From a virus, in the IMG/VR virus record IMGVR_UViG_3300045107_000413, positions 58,513 through 122,512 of that record: a DNA stretch of 64,000 bases; one strand, 5' to 3'. The notes below the pieces were generated by a model. It did no database searches, had not been told where the DNA came from, and saw only the letters and a list, made by a program, of their open reading frames with translations. The position numbers and the translations under genes were made by a program. This document shows, in pieces, positions 23,223-30,729 of the stretch; within the stretch, counting starts at the first letter, position 1; every line of letters starts with the position of its first letter.

Positions 23223-23357
23223 TTCCGTCTGAGTTGAGCGAGCCGTGTTTCCGGTTTCCCGGCAACGATGGGACTTGAACCCATTACACTAACCTTAAGA
23301 GGGTTATGCTCTACCAGATGAGCTACGTTTGTAGGCTTGCTCTGTTATGAGACGGAA
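23223..23357 (-). ncRNA. candidate Y RNA, tRNA-Lys-like, colinear
   Basis: Closing stem of 8 bp (TTCCGTCT with AGACGGAA), internal loop CATAAC against CAACTC, second helix (AGAGCAAGC with GCTCGCTC). The tRNA-like part is in normal order: D arm (GCTC with GAGC), anticodon arm TAACC-CTCTTAA-GGTTA (CUU, Lys), T arm ATGGG-TTCAAGT-CCCAT, and a short acceptor helix (AACG with CGTT). The acceptor end is replaced by a GAAA-capped CCGG hairpin, so it lacks a full acceptor. It is the only unit not permuted. Confidence 0.68.
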
Positions 23358-23398
23358 CAGGCAAAGAATAAGAGCAAAGAAAAAGAATAGTATGTGTA

Positions 23399-23543
23399 TG
23401 AGCCGCGCAAGTTGTGTGGACTGTGAACCGTAGGCGCTCTACCACTGAGCCAATCCCCCTCGTGGGGGATGATGGATTCGAACCACCGACTTCCTGCTCC
23501 AAAAGCAAGGGTTTGTACGTCTACACCGTTATGGCGCGGCTCA
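23399..23543 (-). ncRNA. candidate Y RNA, tRNA-Gln-like, permuted
   Basis: A 10-bp closing stem (TGAGCCGCGC with its complement), internal loop CATAAC against CAACTT, second helix (GTGTAGAC with GTCCACAC), then an anticodon hairpin (CTTGC-TTTTGGA-GCAGG, UUG), variable AAGTC, T arm (GGTGG-TTCGAAT-CCATC), acceptor helix ATCCCCC and GGGGGAT joined by ACGA, and D arm GCTC-AGTGGTA-GAGC. It is permuted: the closing stem enters between the D and anticodon arms. First unit of the array and directly downstream of the small gene ending at 23555. Confidence 0.7.
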
Positions 23544-23554
23544 ATATGTGTTAT

Positions 23555-23767
23555 TTACCCATACACCGCTTCAGGGCGCACGATGATAGCCGTCTGCTCG
23601 CGCACCACGACGTGCGCGGCTAGCTTGTCGGCAGGCATATCCAGGTATGCTGCCGCCGCCTGCTTCAGTCGGGCGTCGGAGGCGGCTACCGGAATATCCA
23701 GCAGGCCGTAATCGCTGATCTCATGACTGCGCCCGTCTACCCGCACGTGAACCATCTGTGTTGCCAT
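23555..23767 (-). CDS. possible beta-grasp (ubiquitin-like) protein
   Basis: 70 residues; ATG at 23767 after GGAAGGAGC. The secondary structure pattern strand-strand-helix-strand-strand (MVHVRVDG, RSHEIS, DARLKQAAAAYLDM, AAHVVVRE, TAIIVRPEAV) fits a small beta-grasp fold and it ends in a single glycine (VYG). Small ubiquitin-like carriers of E1 enzymes have this size and ending. The only support for a partner is the ThiF protein 5.4 kb away on the same strand. It could equally be an unrelated small protein. It is the first gene downstream of a TGTGCTATACT element. Confidence 0.42.
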   Translation of the reverse strand: MATQMVHVRVDGRSHEISDYGLLDIPVAASDARLKQAAAAYLDMPADKLAAHVVVREQTAIIVRPEAVYG

Positions 23768-23983
23768 CGTCGCGCTCCTTCCACTATCTTCCCGTGTTGT
23801 GAACAATCTTCTATGGAGAATAATACTACGGTCTGTCAATGGGGACAAGGGATGGGACTTTTGGGCAAGAAGAAAGCCTGCTCATTGATACCGGTGCGAA
23901 CAGGCTCAGGAACACCGTTGAAAGGAAATTTCAATGGATACTGCGATCAGTGTTGTCCAAACCTCCCCAAAGAGGTTACTTGT
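23768..23983 (-). other. leader with hairpins upstream of the beta-grasp gene and Y RNAs
   Basis: No gene is seen. On the minus strand it contains a 6-bp hairpin (AACCTC with GAGGTT) that may terminate the upstream DUF1003 gene, an AGCCTG/CAGGCT pairing, a GAAATTTC palindrome and a TTGACA at 23843-23838. It may hold a further promoter or structured leader. Confidence 0.3.
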
Positions 23984-23994
23984 AGTATAGCACA
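23984..23994 (-). promoter_or_regulatory. extended -10 promoter element for the beta-grasp/Y RNA unit
   Basis: Minus strand TGTGCTATACT; CAGACA lies 17 bases upstream as a weak -35. It would drive the 23767 gene and, by read-through, the four RNAs. Confidence 0.45.
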
Positions 23995-23997
23995 GCC

Positions 23998-24510
23998 TTA
24001 CCCCTCTGTCTGCCGTGCAGGCTTTGCGCGTTTGCGTGGCGTCGGCTGCTCAAGCTTCTCAAGGATGGTCAGGAGACGGGCGTCCATCTCCAAAATGCGC
24101 GCGTCCTGAGCATCTAAGTGGTGGACAATCTGCTCAATATCATGGTAAGAGCGCATCGTCGTATGATACTGCTCATCGGCCTGAAGTTCCTGATGGCGGG
24201 AGAGAACATTCTGGGAAACCATGATGACGGGCAAGAGCGTGAGTTGGATGAGCGTTTGGGAAGTCCACGCGACGAGGAGCGCCACCACCGGCGGGAGAAT
24301 GCCTAAAATACCGAGCAGGCCGACAAGGGCGAGCAGCACAAAGAGATAGGCGGTTGGCATCGTCCCAACGGTGGTTGTCAGCCAGAGGGCAAGGGTATCA
24401 TTGAAACTCTGCCGCTCCTCTGCATGCATCTCATTGACGTTGACCGCCCGGTGAGGGTGTTGAGTATGCACATAGAGCGTCTTTTGCTTTTCTCTGTCTT
24501 CATGTTCCAT
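23998..24510 (-). CDS. DUF1003 membrane protein
   Basis: 170 residues. Two hydrophobic spans (about residues 50-72, TMPTAYLFVLLALVGLLGIL, and 74-98) are followed by the family signature SRHQELQADEQYHTTMRSYHDIEQI and a coiled C-terminus. DUF1003 proteins are common in bacteria; the role is unknown. It is chromosomally typical cargo in a phage region. Confidence 0.8.
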   Translation of the reverse strand: MEHEDREKQKTLYVHTQHPHRAVNVNEMHAEERQSFNDTLALWLTTTVGTMPTAYLFVLLALVGLLGILGILPPVVALLVAWTSQTLIQLTLLPVIMVSQNVLSRHQELQADEQYHTTMRSYHDIEQIVHHLDAQDARILEMDARLLTILEKLEQPTPRKRAKPARQTEG

Positions 24511-24751
24511 AGTCTATCCCTTCTAGTCGCTTCCATTCCTTGCCGTCAAGGTCATAGCGCCACTGATACCACGCCCGCACGGGCGGCAGATGCGCGTCTT
24601 CTGAGACGGCAGGGATAGCCGGGTGTTCCACCAGCACAAAGAGCGTCTGCTGTAGTGGCTGGTGTTCGATACTGAAGATGCGACACCCCTCCGGCAACTG
24701 CAATACCCGCGCTAACTCTGCATAGGAGAAGCGGATAGAGCCCTTGCTCAT
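24500..24751 (-). CDS. uncharacterised small protein
   Basis: 83 residues, overlapping the DUF1003 gene by 11 bases. Beta-rich, with RIFSIEHQPLQQTLFVLVEH and a YQWRYDLDGKEWKRL end. Similar small proteins of this kind occur in phages; no function. Confidence 0.55.
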   Translation of the reverse strand: MSKGSIRFSYAELARVLQLPEGCRIFSIEHQPLQQTLFVLVEHPAIPAVSEDAHLPPVRAWYQWRYDLDGKEWKRLEGIDYGT

Positions 24752-24754
24752 GCC

Positions 24755-24925
24755 TCACCTCACCACCAACGCCAGTACCAGCGCAATAAGGGCAAACAGG
24801 GCAAGGATACCGTAGATGACCGCCCGCAAGATGTCCCGCCTGACCCCTGCGCTGATGGCGATGTCCCCCGCCCGCACACAGACAAAGAGCAGGACAATCA
24901 CCGGAAATTGCAAGAAATGGGTCAT
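24755..24925 (-). CDS. 56-residue membrane protein
   Basis: ATG at 24925, stop just before the downstream ATG. Two hydrophobic segments (FPVIVLLFVCV and VIYGILALFALIALVLALVV) separated by a charged loop. A small two-span membrane protein; function unknown. Confidence 0.5.
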   Translation of the reverse strand: MTHFLQFPVIVLLFVCVRAGDIAISAGVRRDILRAVIYGILALFALIALVLALVVR

Positions 24926-24927
24926 AC

Positions 24928-25536
24928 CTACCTCGCTTTCACCAGTTCCCAGAGTCGCTTGATATGCCGCGCATCATCTATTGCCCGGTGGAGTCCTGCT
25001 TCCTGTGGTGGCAGCATATCATCCGTGATCCCCTGCGCATCAAGGATAGCCTGAAGCTCATGAATATAGTGCGGCAAGCCAGCAGGAACGTCTAGCATGG
25101 TGCCAAACACCTGAGCAAAGGCTACATAGTCATAGGCCGTAATCCAGCCCCGTAACTCAATACCTTCAGGGGTACCGGAGGAAAAACCGAAGAAGCCGAG
25201 AAGATCACGTCTCATTTGCGCCCGTGTGCGCCAGGGACAGCGATGACGCAGGCCGTAAATCTGGTCTACGCATTGCCCCTTCCTGTGCTGTGCTTGCGCG
25301 CCGTAGAGCGTTCCCAGAGAATAAAGCGGGCCGGGAGGTTGCTGGATATAGGGGCAAAGGTCAAGATGCATGATGACATTATCCTTCACCCACTGGCTGG
25401 CTTTGTCGATGTTGAACTCGCTGGATTGCAGGTAGAGTTCGCGTCCATCCTCACACACAATGCCAATGCTTATCAGATCAACGGTTTTCCCGTCATCAAT
25501 GAACTCGCTGTCCACATAATAGATCGTTCGCTTCAT
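24928..25536 (-). CDS. DnaQ-like 3'-5' exoribonuclease
   Basis: 202 residues, DEDDh layout: VDSEF (first Asp/Glu), an Asp in AYDYV and HRAIDDARH (His-x4-Asp). The LISIGIV strand follows the first motif as in the Rv2179c-like single-domain exonucleases, which trim RNA 3' ends. Two metal ions are expected. It could mature the structured RNAs of this cluster, which is speculation. Confidence 0.78.
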   Translation of the reverse strand: MKRTIYYVDSEFIDDGKTVDLISIGIVCEDGRELYLQSSEFNIDKASQWVKDNVIMHLDLCPYIQQPPGPLYSLGTLYGAQAQHRKGQCVDQIYGLRHRCPWRTRAQMRRDLLGFFGFSSGTPEGIELRGWITAYDYVAFAQVFGTMLDVPAGLPHYIHELQAILDAQGITDDMLPPQEAGLHRAIDDARHIKRLWELVKAR

Positions 25537-25835
25537 TGCTTGCCCTCTTCCCGCGCAATCTCCCGCTCCGCCTCTTCATAGGAGACGCCTGCTATGCAGG
25601 CCCTCCGCTCAATGCCCTGCATCCGCGCCTTATACGCCAGTTGCCGGTTCACCTCATCGGCAACACGGCGCACGTCGCTCGGCGTAGCATTCTGCACCGT
25701 CACAATGGTTGGTGCTACTGGCATATCGGCAAGGGCGCGGCGCACCTCTTGCCGGATGAACTGCCGGATAGCCTCCACCTGCTCAGCAGCAAAGGGTGAC
25801 TCAGGGGATGGGGAATAGTCGTCTGTATCTGTCAT
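25533..25835 (-). CDS. uncharacterised helical protein
   Basis: 100 residues from the ATG at 25835. Acidic N-terminus, then EAIRQFIRQEVRRALADMP and a long charged helix. It overlaps the exonuclease start. No family. Confidence 0.55.
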   Translation of the reverse strand: MTDTDDYSPSPESPFAAEQVEAIRQFIRQEVRRALADMPVAPTIVTVQNATPSDVRRVADEVNRQLAYKARMQGIERRACIAGVSYEEAEREIAREEGKQ

Positions 25836-25836
25836 T

Positions 25837-26466
25837 TCAATTCTCCAGATAGCCGTTGTGTAAAAAGCCATGATAGCGTTCCGTTGCAATGCTTCCCACA
25901 CCTGCGCCACAAGTTACCCCGGATTTGTCTACCGTGACAGTGGGGGCTTCACCGTGTCGTATCCAGCAATGGTGTTTCTCCTGTTTGTGGTCATCAGGCA
26001 TGGTACAGTTGTTTGCCTGACTATCGATAGCCCAATCACCGCCGGGTGTTTTCACCATCAGGTTATGCTTGCCCTGTGGAACATGAAACCGATCAAGCCA
26101 GGGTGCTTCCCACATCGCCCCGGCAGGAGCCTCCGCTATCGTCATTTCCTCTCCGGTATCCGCCCGTCGCCAGAGTTGCTCATCAAAGCGTTGCCATGCA
26201 TCACTCTCCTGAAAAGCGTAGCCACAGGTACAGGTAAGCGGCCAGCGCGGGTCATCATGCGCTGGAATGGGCTTGAGGCCGTTGATGATAGACCCCTCTT
26301 CATTGCGCTCTATTGGCTCTTCACACAACGGCGTACTGGCTGAGTGATAACTGTATTTGCCGGGATAAGCAGAGCAGCAGTCCGGTGTATTGTTGCGGGA
26401 AAAACGGCGCAACTTGACCCTGACTCGCTCCGTCGGCTCCAACAGGAAACACGGAATACGTCCCAT
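25837..26466 (-). CDS. conserved phage protein with CGYxF and CxWxRHG motifs
   Basis: 209 residues, ATG at 26466. It has RVRVKLRRFS, PRWPLTCTCGYAF, APAGAMWEAPWL, VKTPGGDWAIDSQANNC and HCWIRHG segments followed by TVDKSGVTCGAGVGSI and YHGFL. Phage and mobile-element homologues with this order are known to me as uncharacterised proteins. Cys/His residues suggest metal binding. Function unknown. Confidence 0.75.
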   Translation of the reverse strand: MGRIPCFLLEPTERVRVKLRRFSRNNTPDCCSAYPGKYSYHSASTPLCEEPIERNEEGSIINGLKPIPAHDDPRWPLTCTCGYAFQESDAWQRFDEQLWRRADTGEEMTIAEAPAGAMWEAPWLDRFHVPQGKHNLMVKTPGGDWAIDSQANNCTMPDDHKQEKHHCWIRHGEAPTVTVDKSGVTCGAGVGSIATERYHGFLHNGYLEN

Positions 26467-26467
26467 G

Positions 26468-26599
26468 CTATCCCCTTCCATATGAGCGATGCTCACTATC
26501 ATTTTCATTTGTCGGGTCGCCAGAGAGCCGCTTTGCTGCCAGAAGCAGCAGGAGCAGCGCCAGCCCGATCACTACGAATTTTCGTGACTTTTGCAACAT
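26468..26599 (-). CDS. 43-residue single-span membrane peptide
   Basis: ATG at 26599, weak RBS. One span (FVVIGLALLLLLLAAKRL) and a charged tail; it ends two bases before the next gene's start. Small and hydrophobic; possibly a lysis or regulatory peptide. Confidence 0.4.
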   Translation of the reverse strand: MLQKSRKFVVIGLALLLLLLAAKRLSGDPTNENDSEHRSYGRG

Positions 26600-26624
26600 T
26601 GCCCCAAATTCATACCCAAAACCC

Positions 26625-26653
26625 TTGACAATTTCTAGCGTATGCGCTATAAT
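26625..26653 (+). promoter_or_regulatory. sigma-70 promoter of the 71-residue gene
   Basis: TTGACA (26625-26630), 17-base spacer, TATAAT (26648-26653); a full consensus. It reads plus, away from the surrounding minus genes. Confidence 0.85.
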
Positions 26654-26720
26654 AAAACTATCAGAGGTGAGGCGATGGGCCTCCCCCAACACCTAAACAA
26701 CCAAATAAAGGAGGTCACAA

Positions 26721-26936
26721 ATGACCACATCCATCAAAAACCCTACTCTTATCATCACCATCCAGCCCCGGTGGGCAGGGAAGCGGGACACCTACGAAAC
26801 CTGCCTCTTCACCGCCGAGGAAATGGAGGAGAAGTTGGAGGAGAGCGGGCGCAAGGGAAATCTCTCCTGGGCCAGCATCACCCCCAAGAAGGGCGGGGAA
26901 ACCCGGTACCTGTACTTCGACAGGTACCACTACTAA
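26721..26936 (+). CDS. 71-residue beta-rich protein
   Basis: The ATG follows a perfect AAAGGAGGT. Expressed from a consensus promoter and closed by a strong terminator, hence a monocistron. Beta-alpha pattern (LIITIQPRW, FTAEEMEEKLEESG, GETRYLYFDRYHY). No family. Likely highly expressed. Confidence 0.72.
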   Translation: MTTSIKNPTLIITIQPRWAGKRDTYETCLFTAEEMEEKLEESGRKGNLSWASITPKKGGETRYLYFDRYHY

Positions 26937-26945
26937 ATCCCCTTC

Positions 26946-26971
26946 AAGCCCCGGCAAACGCGCCGGGGCTT
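26946..26971 (+). terminator. intrinsic terminator
   Basis: A 10-bp stem (AAGCCCCGGC, loop AAACGC, GCCGGGGCTT), then TCTCTCTTT. It closes the monocistronic unit. Confidence 0.85.
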
Positions 26972-26999
26972 CTCTCTTTGCCCAAAGAAAGGATATCCC

Positions 27000-27200
27000 A
27001 TGAAACGCTACACCACCAGAGAAGCGGCAGAGCGGCTCGATATCGCCCCCGTCACCGTGCGCCGCCATATCGAGCAGGGGCATCTCTCCGCTGAAAAGTG
27101 CGGGCGTGACTACTTCATCACCGATGAGGAGTTGGCGCGCTTTGCTGCCATTACTCGCAGGCGCGGGCCACGCCCGAAAGGGTTGCCTGCTACTCAGTGA
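27000..27200 (+). CDS. excisionase-like HTH protein
   Basis: 66 residues; MerR/Xis-type winged helix: TTREAAERLDIAPVTVRRHIEQGHLSAEKCGRDYFITDEELARF. ATG after AAGAAAGGAT. Its 3' end overlaps the 3' end of the protease gene on the other strand by 11 bases. Confidence 0.78.
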   Translation: MKRYTTREAAERLDIAPVTVRRHIEQGHLSAEKCGRDYFITDEELARFAAITRRRGPRPKGLPATQ

Positions 27201-30200
27201 ACGGGTCATCAATGAACGGGACATCCACCACGCCCGTTGCCTGCTCATAGGCTTCCCAGTCATCCATACGCATATTCGTGCGCTGCTCTGCTGTAAGCGG
27301 CGGGCGTTGCCCCTTGCCGACACCTACGGGCCATCTGCGATAGCGGGCGGGCATCATGCCACTCATCGTTGGCACCTGTTTGGTGATGAGTTGGGTGAGG
27401 GCGGCTAACTCTTCCCTGCTGTACTGCTTTGTCTCACCGCCCGTCTGAAGCAATTCCTCAAAACTGGCGATATTATCAATTGCCATGCTGGAAACGGGCG
27501 TCACCGTGCGGCTAAAGGTGGTGGGACGGCCAAGCGGCATATCCTTGAGTTTGCCGACCGCCTCCAGCGTGGCGCGTACCTCGTTCTGCAAGCCTGCGAG
27601 CTTCGTGCGCGCCTCCCCCATTGCGCTGTCCACGGCTTTTGTGACGTTGGCGGTGATGATGTCCTGTGCGCTGACACCGGCAAAGGTCTGCTGGATTGCG
27701 GCCTTGATGGCATTGGAGAGTTCAGCAGAAGCGAGCATGGAGTAGTCGGGGCCTTCACCCATCTGTCGTGCCTCCGCCTGCGCTTCCTCGACCGTGGTGC
27801 CGTTGCCCTGGTGCGCCGTGCCATCGCCTGAGACACCCTTGCAGGCGTCAGGATGCATGGCGGCGACCATATCATGAATGCTCTGCAACCGTTGCCGGTT
27901 CGTGGCATTGATTTCACGCCCCTCTTTGCGCTTGACCCCGTTGGCATCCATGCTGTAGAGGCCGTAGGGAGCCGCCTGTGCCTGACCTGCGCTCTCCTCA
28001 TCGTCATCACTATCTGCGTCGAGGTCAGGCACGTGCATGAGGGTCATCAGGCCGTCCACGTAGCCGTCAATGCGCCCTGAGAGCATTTCCAGCGCGTCAC
28101 TACACTCATCTAACTGCGAAAGCGTGGAGATGACCGTCTGCGCATCGGCGTCATTCTGCACGAGGTTGCATTTGGTGGCAAGCATGGCAGGGGTGACTTC
28201 CAGCAGGCCGAGGGACTTGCCGATGTCATTGTAGAGGCGCAGGGCCGCGTGCTGAATATCGGTGAGTGCGGGCGCAGCTTTGCCGGTCAAGGCCATTTCT
28301 TGCCCTTCTACAGGGCTTCCAGGGGCATGTGTGAGAGCCTTGCTCGCTGTGCGGGATTCGCACTTGTCACAGCAGTCACAGTCAGGCTTGCCCGTGCAGG
28401 CATCGCAGCAGCCACAGCCGACAGCTTTGGTAGCGTCTGGCGGGTCTATTGTCTTCTCCTCATCGCTATGGTGATCGTGCTGGCTATCATTGGAATGCCG
28501 ATGGACATGAGAGTGCTGGTTATCTCCTCCCTGGCTTGAGTATGCATGATGAGAATGCTCATGCTCACCAGTAAATGCAGCGTGAGAGCCGTCTTCATTG
28601 ATCGTGACGCTGCCCGCCTTTGTCGTGTCTTCCTCCTCCACGATGTCCTGCCGGATGAGGGCCTCCCCATTCTCCGTATCCAACACACCCTCTGCTTTGC
28701 TGGCAAGCCAGGGAATCCACCCGCCGCCGGACTCCTTCACGTAGAGGATGCCGCCATGCTCCTCCGTCTCAAAACCGAGCGCCTGCATACAGGCCGTTTC
28801 CTCAGCATAGAGGGCATCCATACTCTTGTCTTCCTTTTCCCACGGAACCACCCATTTCGGGTCGGGGGAAAATTCGCTGTTGATGCGCCCGTACATGGTT
28901 TTGACTTTTGCTTTCATCGCAGCGTCATCCCCGCCAAATTTGCCGCCGCCCATGCCCCCACTGAGTACGCCCGCACAGGCCCGGCAACCAAGCGGGACAA
29001 TCTTGGGAGAGCCATCTGAGACGTAGCAGAAGGGCATCTTGAAGCCGCTCTGCTTATCGCTATTGTCGGGGTCATACCAGAGGAAGCACTGACGAGCCTT
29101 ACTTGCCACAATGTCCCCATCATCATTCTTTGCCCAGGCGAATATCTGCTGCTCCGCTTTACTGCCTGTCCACTCTGTCTTTATGTCCATGAGCGGCCAT
29201 GAGGTTTTGCCCGATGCCGCCTTTGTACTATCCAGATCATCATTATCAAGGGATTGCTGCTCTACATCCATTGCGGTAGTATCCTGTGGAGTTGCTGTTT
29301 TCTGCTCTACGACATGCTGCGCTAAGAGGGAAGAGACTTCATCACGGGAAAGGGATTTCTTGGTACCGGTACCAGCGTCGAGGTAAAAGCCCTCTTCTCC
29401 ATCGAGGGTATACATCACCCGCGCCGTCTGCGCGCCACGCGCCTTGATACGGGAGAGGTCGCTTTTCAGGCCATCACTGGTGATGTTGTCAACAATGGAG
29501 GCATAATCACGGGAGAAGAGGGACTTGAAGGCGGGGGCAAGTTGCTTTGCCGTCTCAGCATCACCATCTACCAGTGAGCGAGCAAAACGGCCTTTGATCG
29601 CGTTCTCAACCCAACAGCGTTGATTCGCAGGCAAAGAGACAATTGAGAACTCAACGGCCTGTACGCGCTTGATGATAATGGGTGAGTTCGGGTCATTGGG
29701 GTCAGCAAAGTCCCATTCCAGTACCAGACAACCAACGGATGTTCCTAAGCGCAGTTTCGATTTGATGATGAGGTTATAGGCCCGTTCCGCCGGAGGATGG
29801 TCAACCGCCATTTCGGTTGCCAGCCAGAGATCAGCAATATGGTTTTGCAACTGAATCATGGGTTGCCCGTAGAGTTTGCCCATGATATTGTCGAGGTTAT
29901 ACGAGTGATCAGAGAAGATCAAGAAATCAGGGTCAAGGTGCGTCATATCCTCTAATGCAGAGAGGGCCATGATGTCGCCTTGCAAGTCCATGATGGTAGA
30001 GGAGCCGCGCATCTGCACGATGGGGCGGCTCCTATCTGCATCTGGAATAGGGATAAGCCCGGCTGTCTTCATCGAGCCGGTATAAATGCTGAAGTCTGCG
30101 CCCACCAGTTTGCGGGACTGCGCAAACTCCCGCGAGAGTAAAGACGTATCTACCGCCACATTCACCACCACTTTCACTACCCACCACATCCCATGTGGCA

Positions 30201-30201
30201 T
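27190..30201 (-). CDS. very long HK97-type prohead protease
   Basis: 1003 residues, about four times the usual size. Residues 60-200 form the protease: SDHSYN (His) and LRLGTSVGCLVLEW (Ser), with VEFSIVSLPANQ typical of prohead proteases. Residues 330-460 form an FAWA-CFLWYDPD-type domain seen in fusion proteases. Near residues 540-640 there is a His-rich stretch (HEHSHHAY, HSHVHRHS) and a Cys-rich stretch (GCGCCDACTGK, CDCCDKC), likely metal-binding inserts. The C-terminal 350 residues are helical, possibly a fused scaffold. The start is ambiguous, with several in-frame starts within 30 bases. Confidence 0.82.
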   Translation of the reverse strand: MPHGMWWVVKVVVNVAVDTSLLSREFAQSRKLVGADFSIYTGSMKTAGLIPIPDADRSRPIVQMRGSSTIMDLQGDIMALSALEDMTHLDPDFLIFSDHSYNLDNIMGKLYGQPMIQLQNHIADLWLATEMAVDHPPAERAYNLIIKSKLRLGTSVGCLVLEWDFADPNDPNSPIIIKRVQAVEFSIVSLPANQRCWVENAIKGRFARSLVDGDAETAKQLAPAFKSLFSRDYASIVDNITSDGLKSDLSRIKARGAQTARVMYTLDGEEGFYLDAGTGTKKSLSRDEVSSLLAQHVVEQKTATPQDTTAMDVEQQSLDNDDLDSTKAASGKTSWPLMDIKTEWTGSKAEQQIFAWAKNDDGDIVASKARQCFLWYDPDNSDKQSGFKMPFCYVSDGSPKIVPLGCRACAGVLSGGMGGGKFGGDDAAMKAKVKTMYGRINSEFSPDPKWVVPWEKEDKSMDALYAEETACMQALGFETEEHGGILYVKESGGGWIPWLASKAEGVLDTENGEALIRQDIVEEEDTTKAGSVTINEDGSHAAFTGEHEHSHHAYSSQGGDNQHSHVHRHSNDSQHDHHSDEEKTIDPPDATKAVGCGCCDACTGKPDCDCCDKCESRTASKALTHAPGSPVEGQEMALTGKAAPALTDIQHAALRLYNDIGKSLGLLEVTPAMLATKCNLVQNDADAQTVISTLSQLDECSDALEMLSGRIDGYVDGLMTLMHVPDLDADSDDDEESAGQAQAAPYGLYSMDANGVKRKEGREINATNRQRLQSIHDMVAAMHPDACKGVSGDGTAHQGNGTTVEEAQAEARQMGEGPDYSMLASAELSNAIKAAIQQTFAGVSAQDIITANVTKAVDSAMGEARTKLAGLQNEVRATLEAVGKLKDMPLGRPTTFSRTVTPVSSMAIDNIASFEELLQTGGETKQYSREELAALTQLITKQVPTMSGMMPARYRRWPVGVGKGQRPPLTAEQRTNMRMDDWEAYEQATGVVDVPFIDDPFTE

Positions 30202-30211
30202 CCTACTTGAC

Positions 30212-30222
30212 AGTATAGCTTA
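30212..30222 (-). promoter_or_regulatory. extended -10 element before the protease gene
   Basis: Minus strand TAAGCTATACT ten bases before the first possible start codon; weaker than the other copies because TG is missing. Confidence 0.3.
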
Positions 30223-30426
30223 TTTGCCCGCTTCCTGCGAGACCTCAATCACGCGCCAACTCGGATGTAACGCCTGCTCTGCTGACACCAGGGAAACACT
30301 CAACACCTCAAAGTCCGTGATAACACGCACACCTTGCTCATTGACGTGGCTTTTCTGGCGCATGCCGCTCAGTGCCAATCCTACTTGTGGCGCATGCTGA
30401 CGCCGATACCTGCGATGCGCTTTCAT
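30220..30426 (-). CDS. small basic protein
   Basis: 68 residues. Arg/His-rich N-terminus (KAHRRYRRQHAPQ), beta segment (DFEVLSVSLVS) and WRVIEV at the end. No family. Confidence 0.5.
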   Translation of the reverse strand: MKAHRRYRRQHAPQVGLALSGMRQKSHVNEQGVRVITDFEVLSVSLVSAEQALHPSWRVIEVSQEAGK

Positions 30427-30429
30427 GTG

Positions 30430-30729
30430 CTAGTCCTCATCTAATGCCCGCTCATGACAGTTCGGGCATGTCCAATCCGCCATCTGTCGCTCCATCATAG
30501 TACGGTATTGCATATTCCTGATCTTCTTTGCCGCCCGTTCTACTTCACGAGCAATCACTTCCCGCAGTGAGATATGCTCCTGTTCTCCTTCACCATACGG
30601 CATGAGGGTATCGAGATCATCAGAAAGCAACTCGTCTTCCCAATTGAGCAAGAAGCGGAGCGGATTGTAACTCTTGCTCCAATAGTCATCCTGCTGCCAG
30701 CCACACTGATGGCAATGAAGATAGGCCAT
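30430..30729 (-). CDS. zinc-ribbon phage protein
   Basis: 99 residues, N-terminal CHQCGWQQDDYWSKSYNPLRF and C-terminal CPNCHERA form two CxxC knuckles, one at each end. This arrangement occurs in a small phage family of unknown function. Coupled to the next gene. Confidence 0.68.
   Translation of the reverse strand: MAYLHCHQCGWQQDDYWSKSYNPLRFLLNWEDELLSDDLDTLMPYGEGEQEHISLREVIAREVERAAKKIRNMQYRTMMERQMADWTCPNCHERALDED

Noticed and set aside
22960-23300. Pairing of the 5' half of one unit with the 3' half of the next to make normal tRNAs
   Set aside because: Acceptor strands match perfectly only inside the same unit (e.g. GGGGGAT with ATCCCCC), not between neighbours.
22886-23543. Ordinary tRNA genes interrupted by group I introns
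   Set aside because: The acceptor strands pair within each unit in permuted order. The flanking parts are only about 35 and 25 bases, far too short for group I cores, and none of the P, Q, R, S elements is seen.
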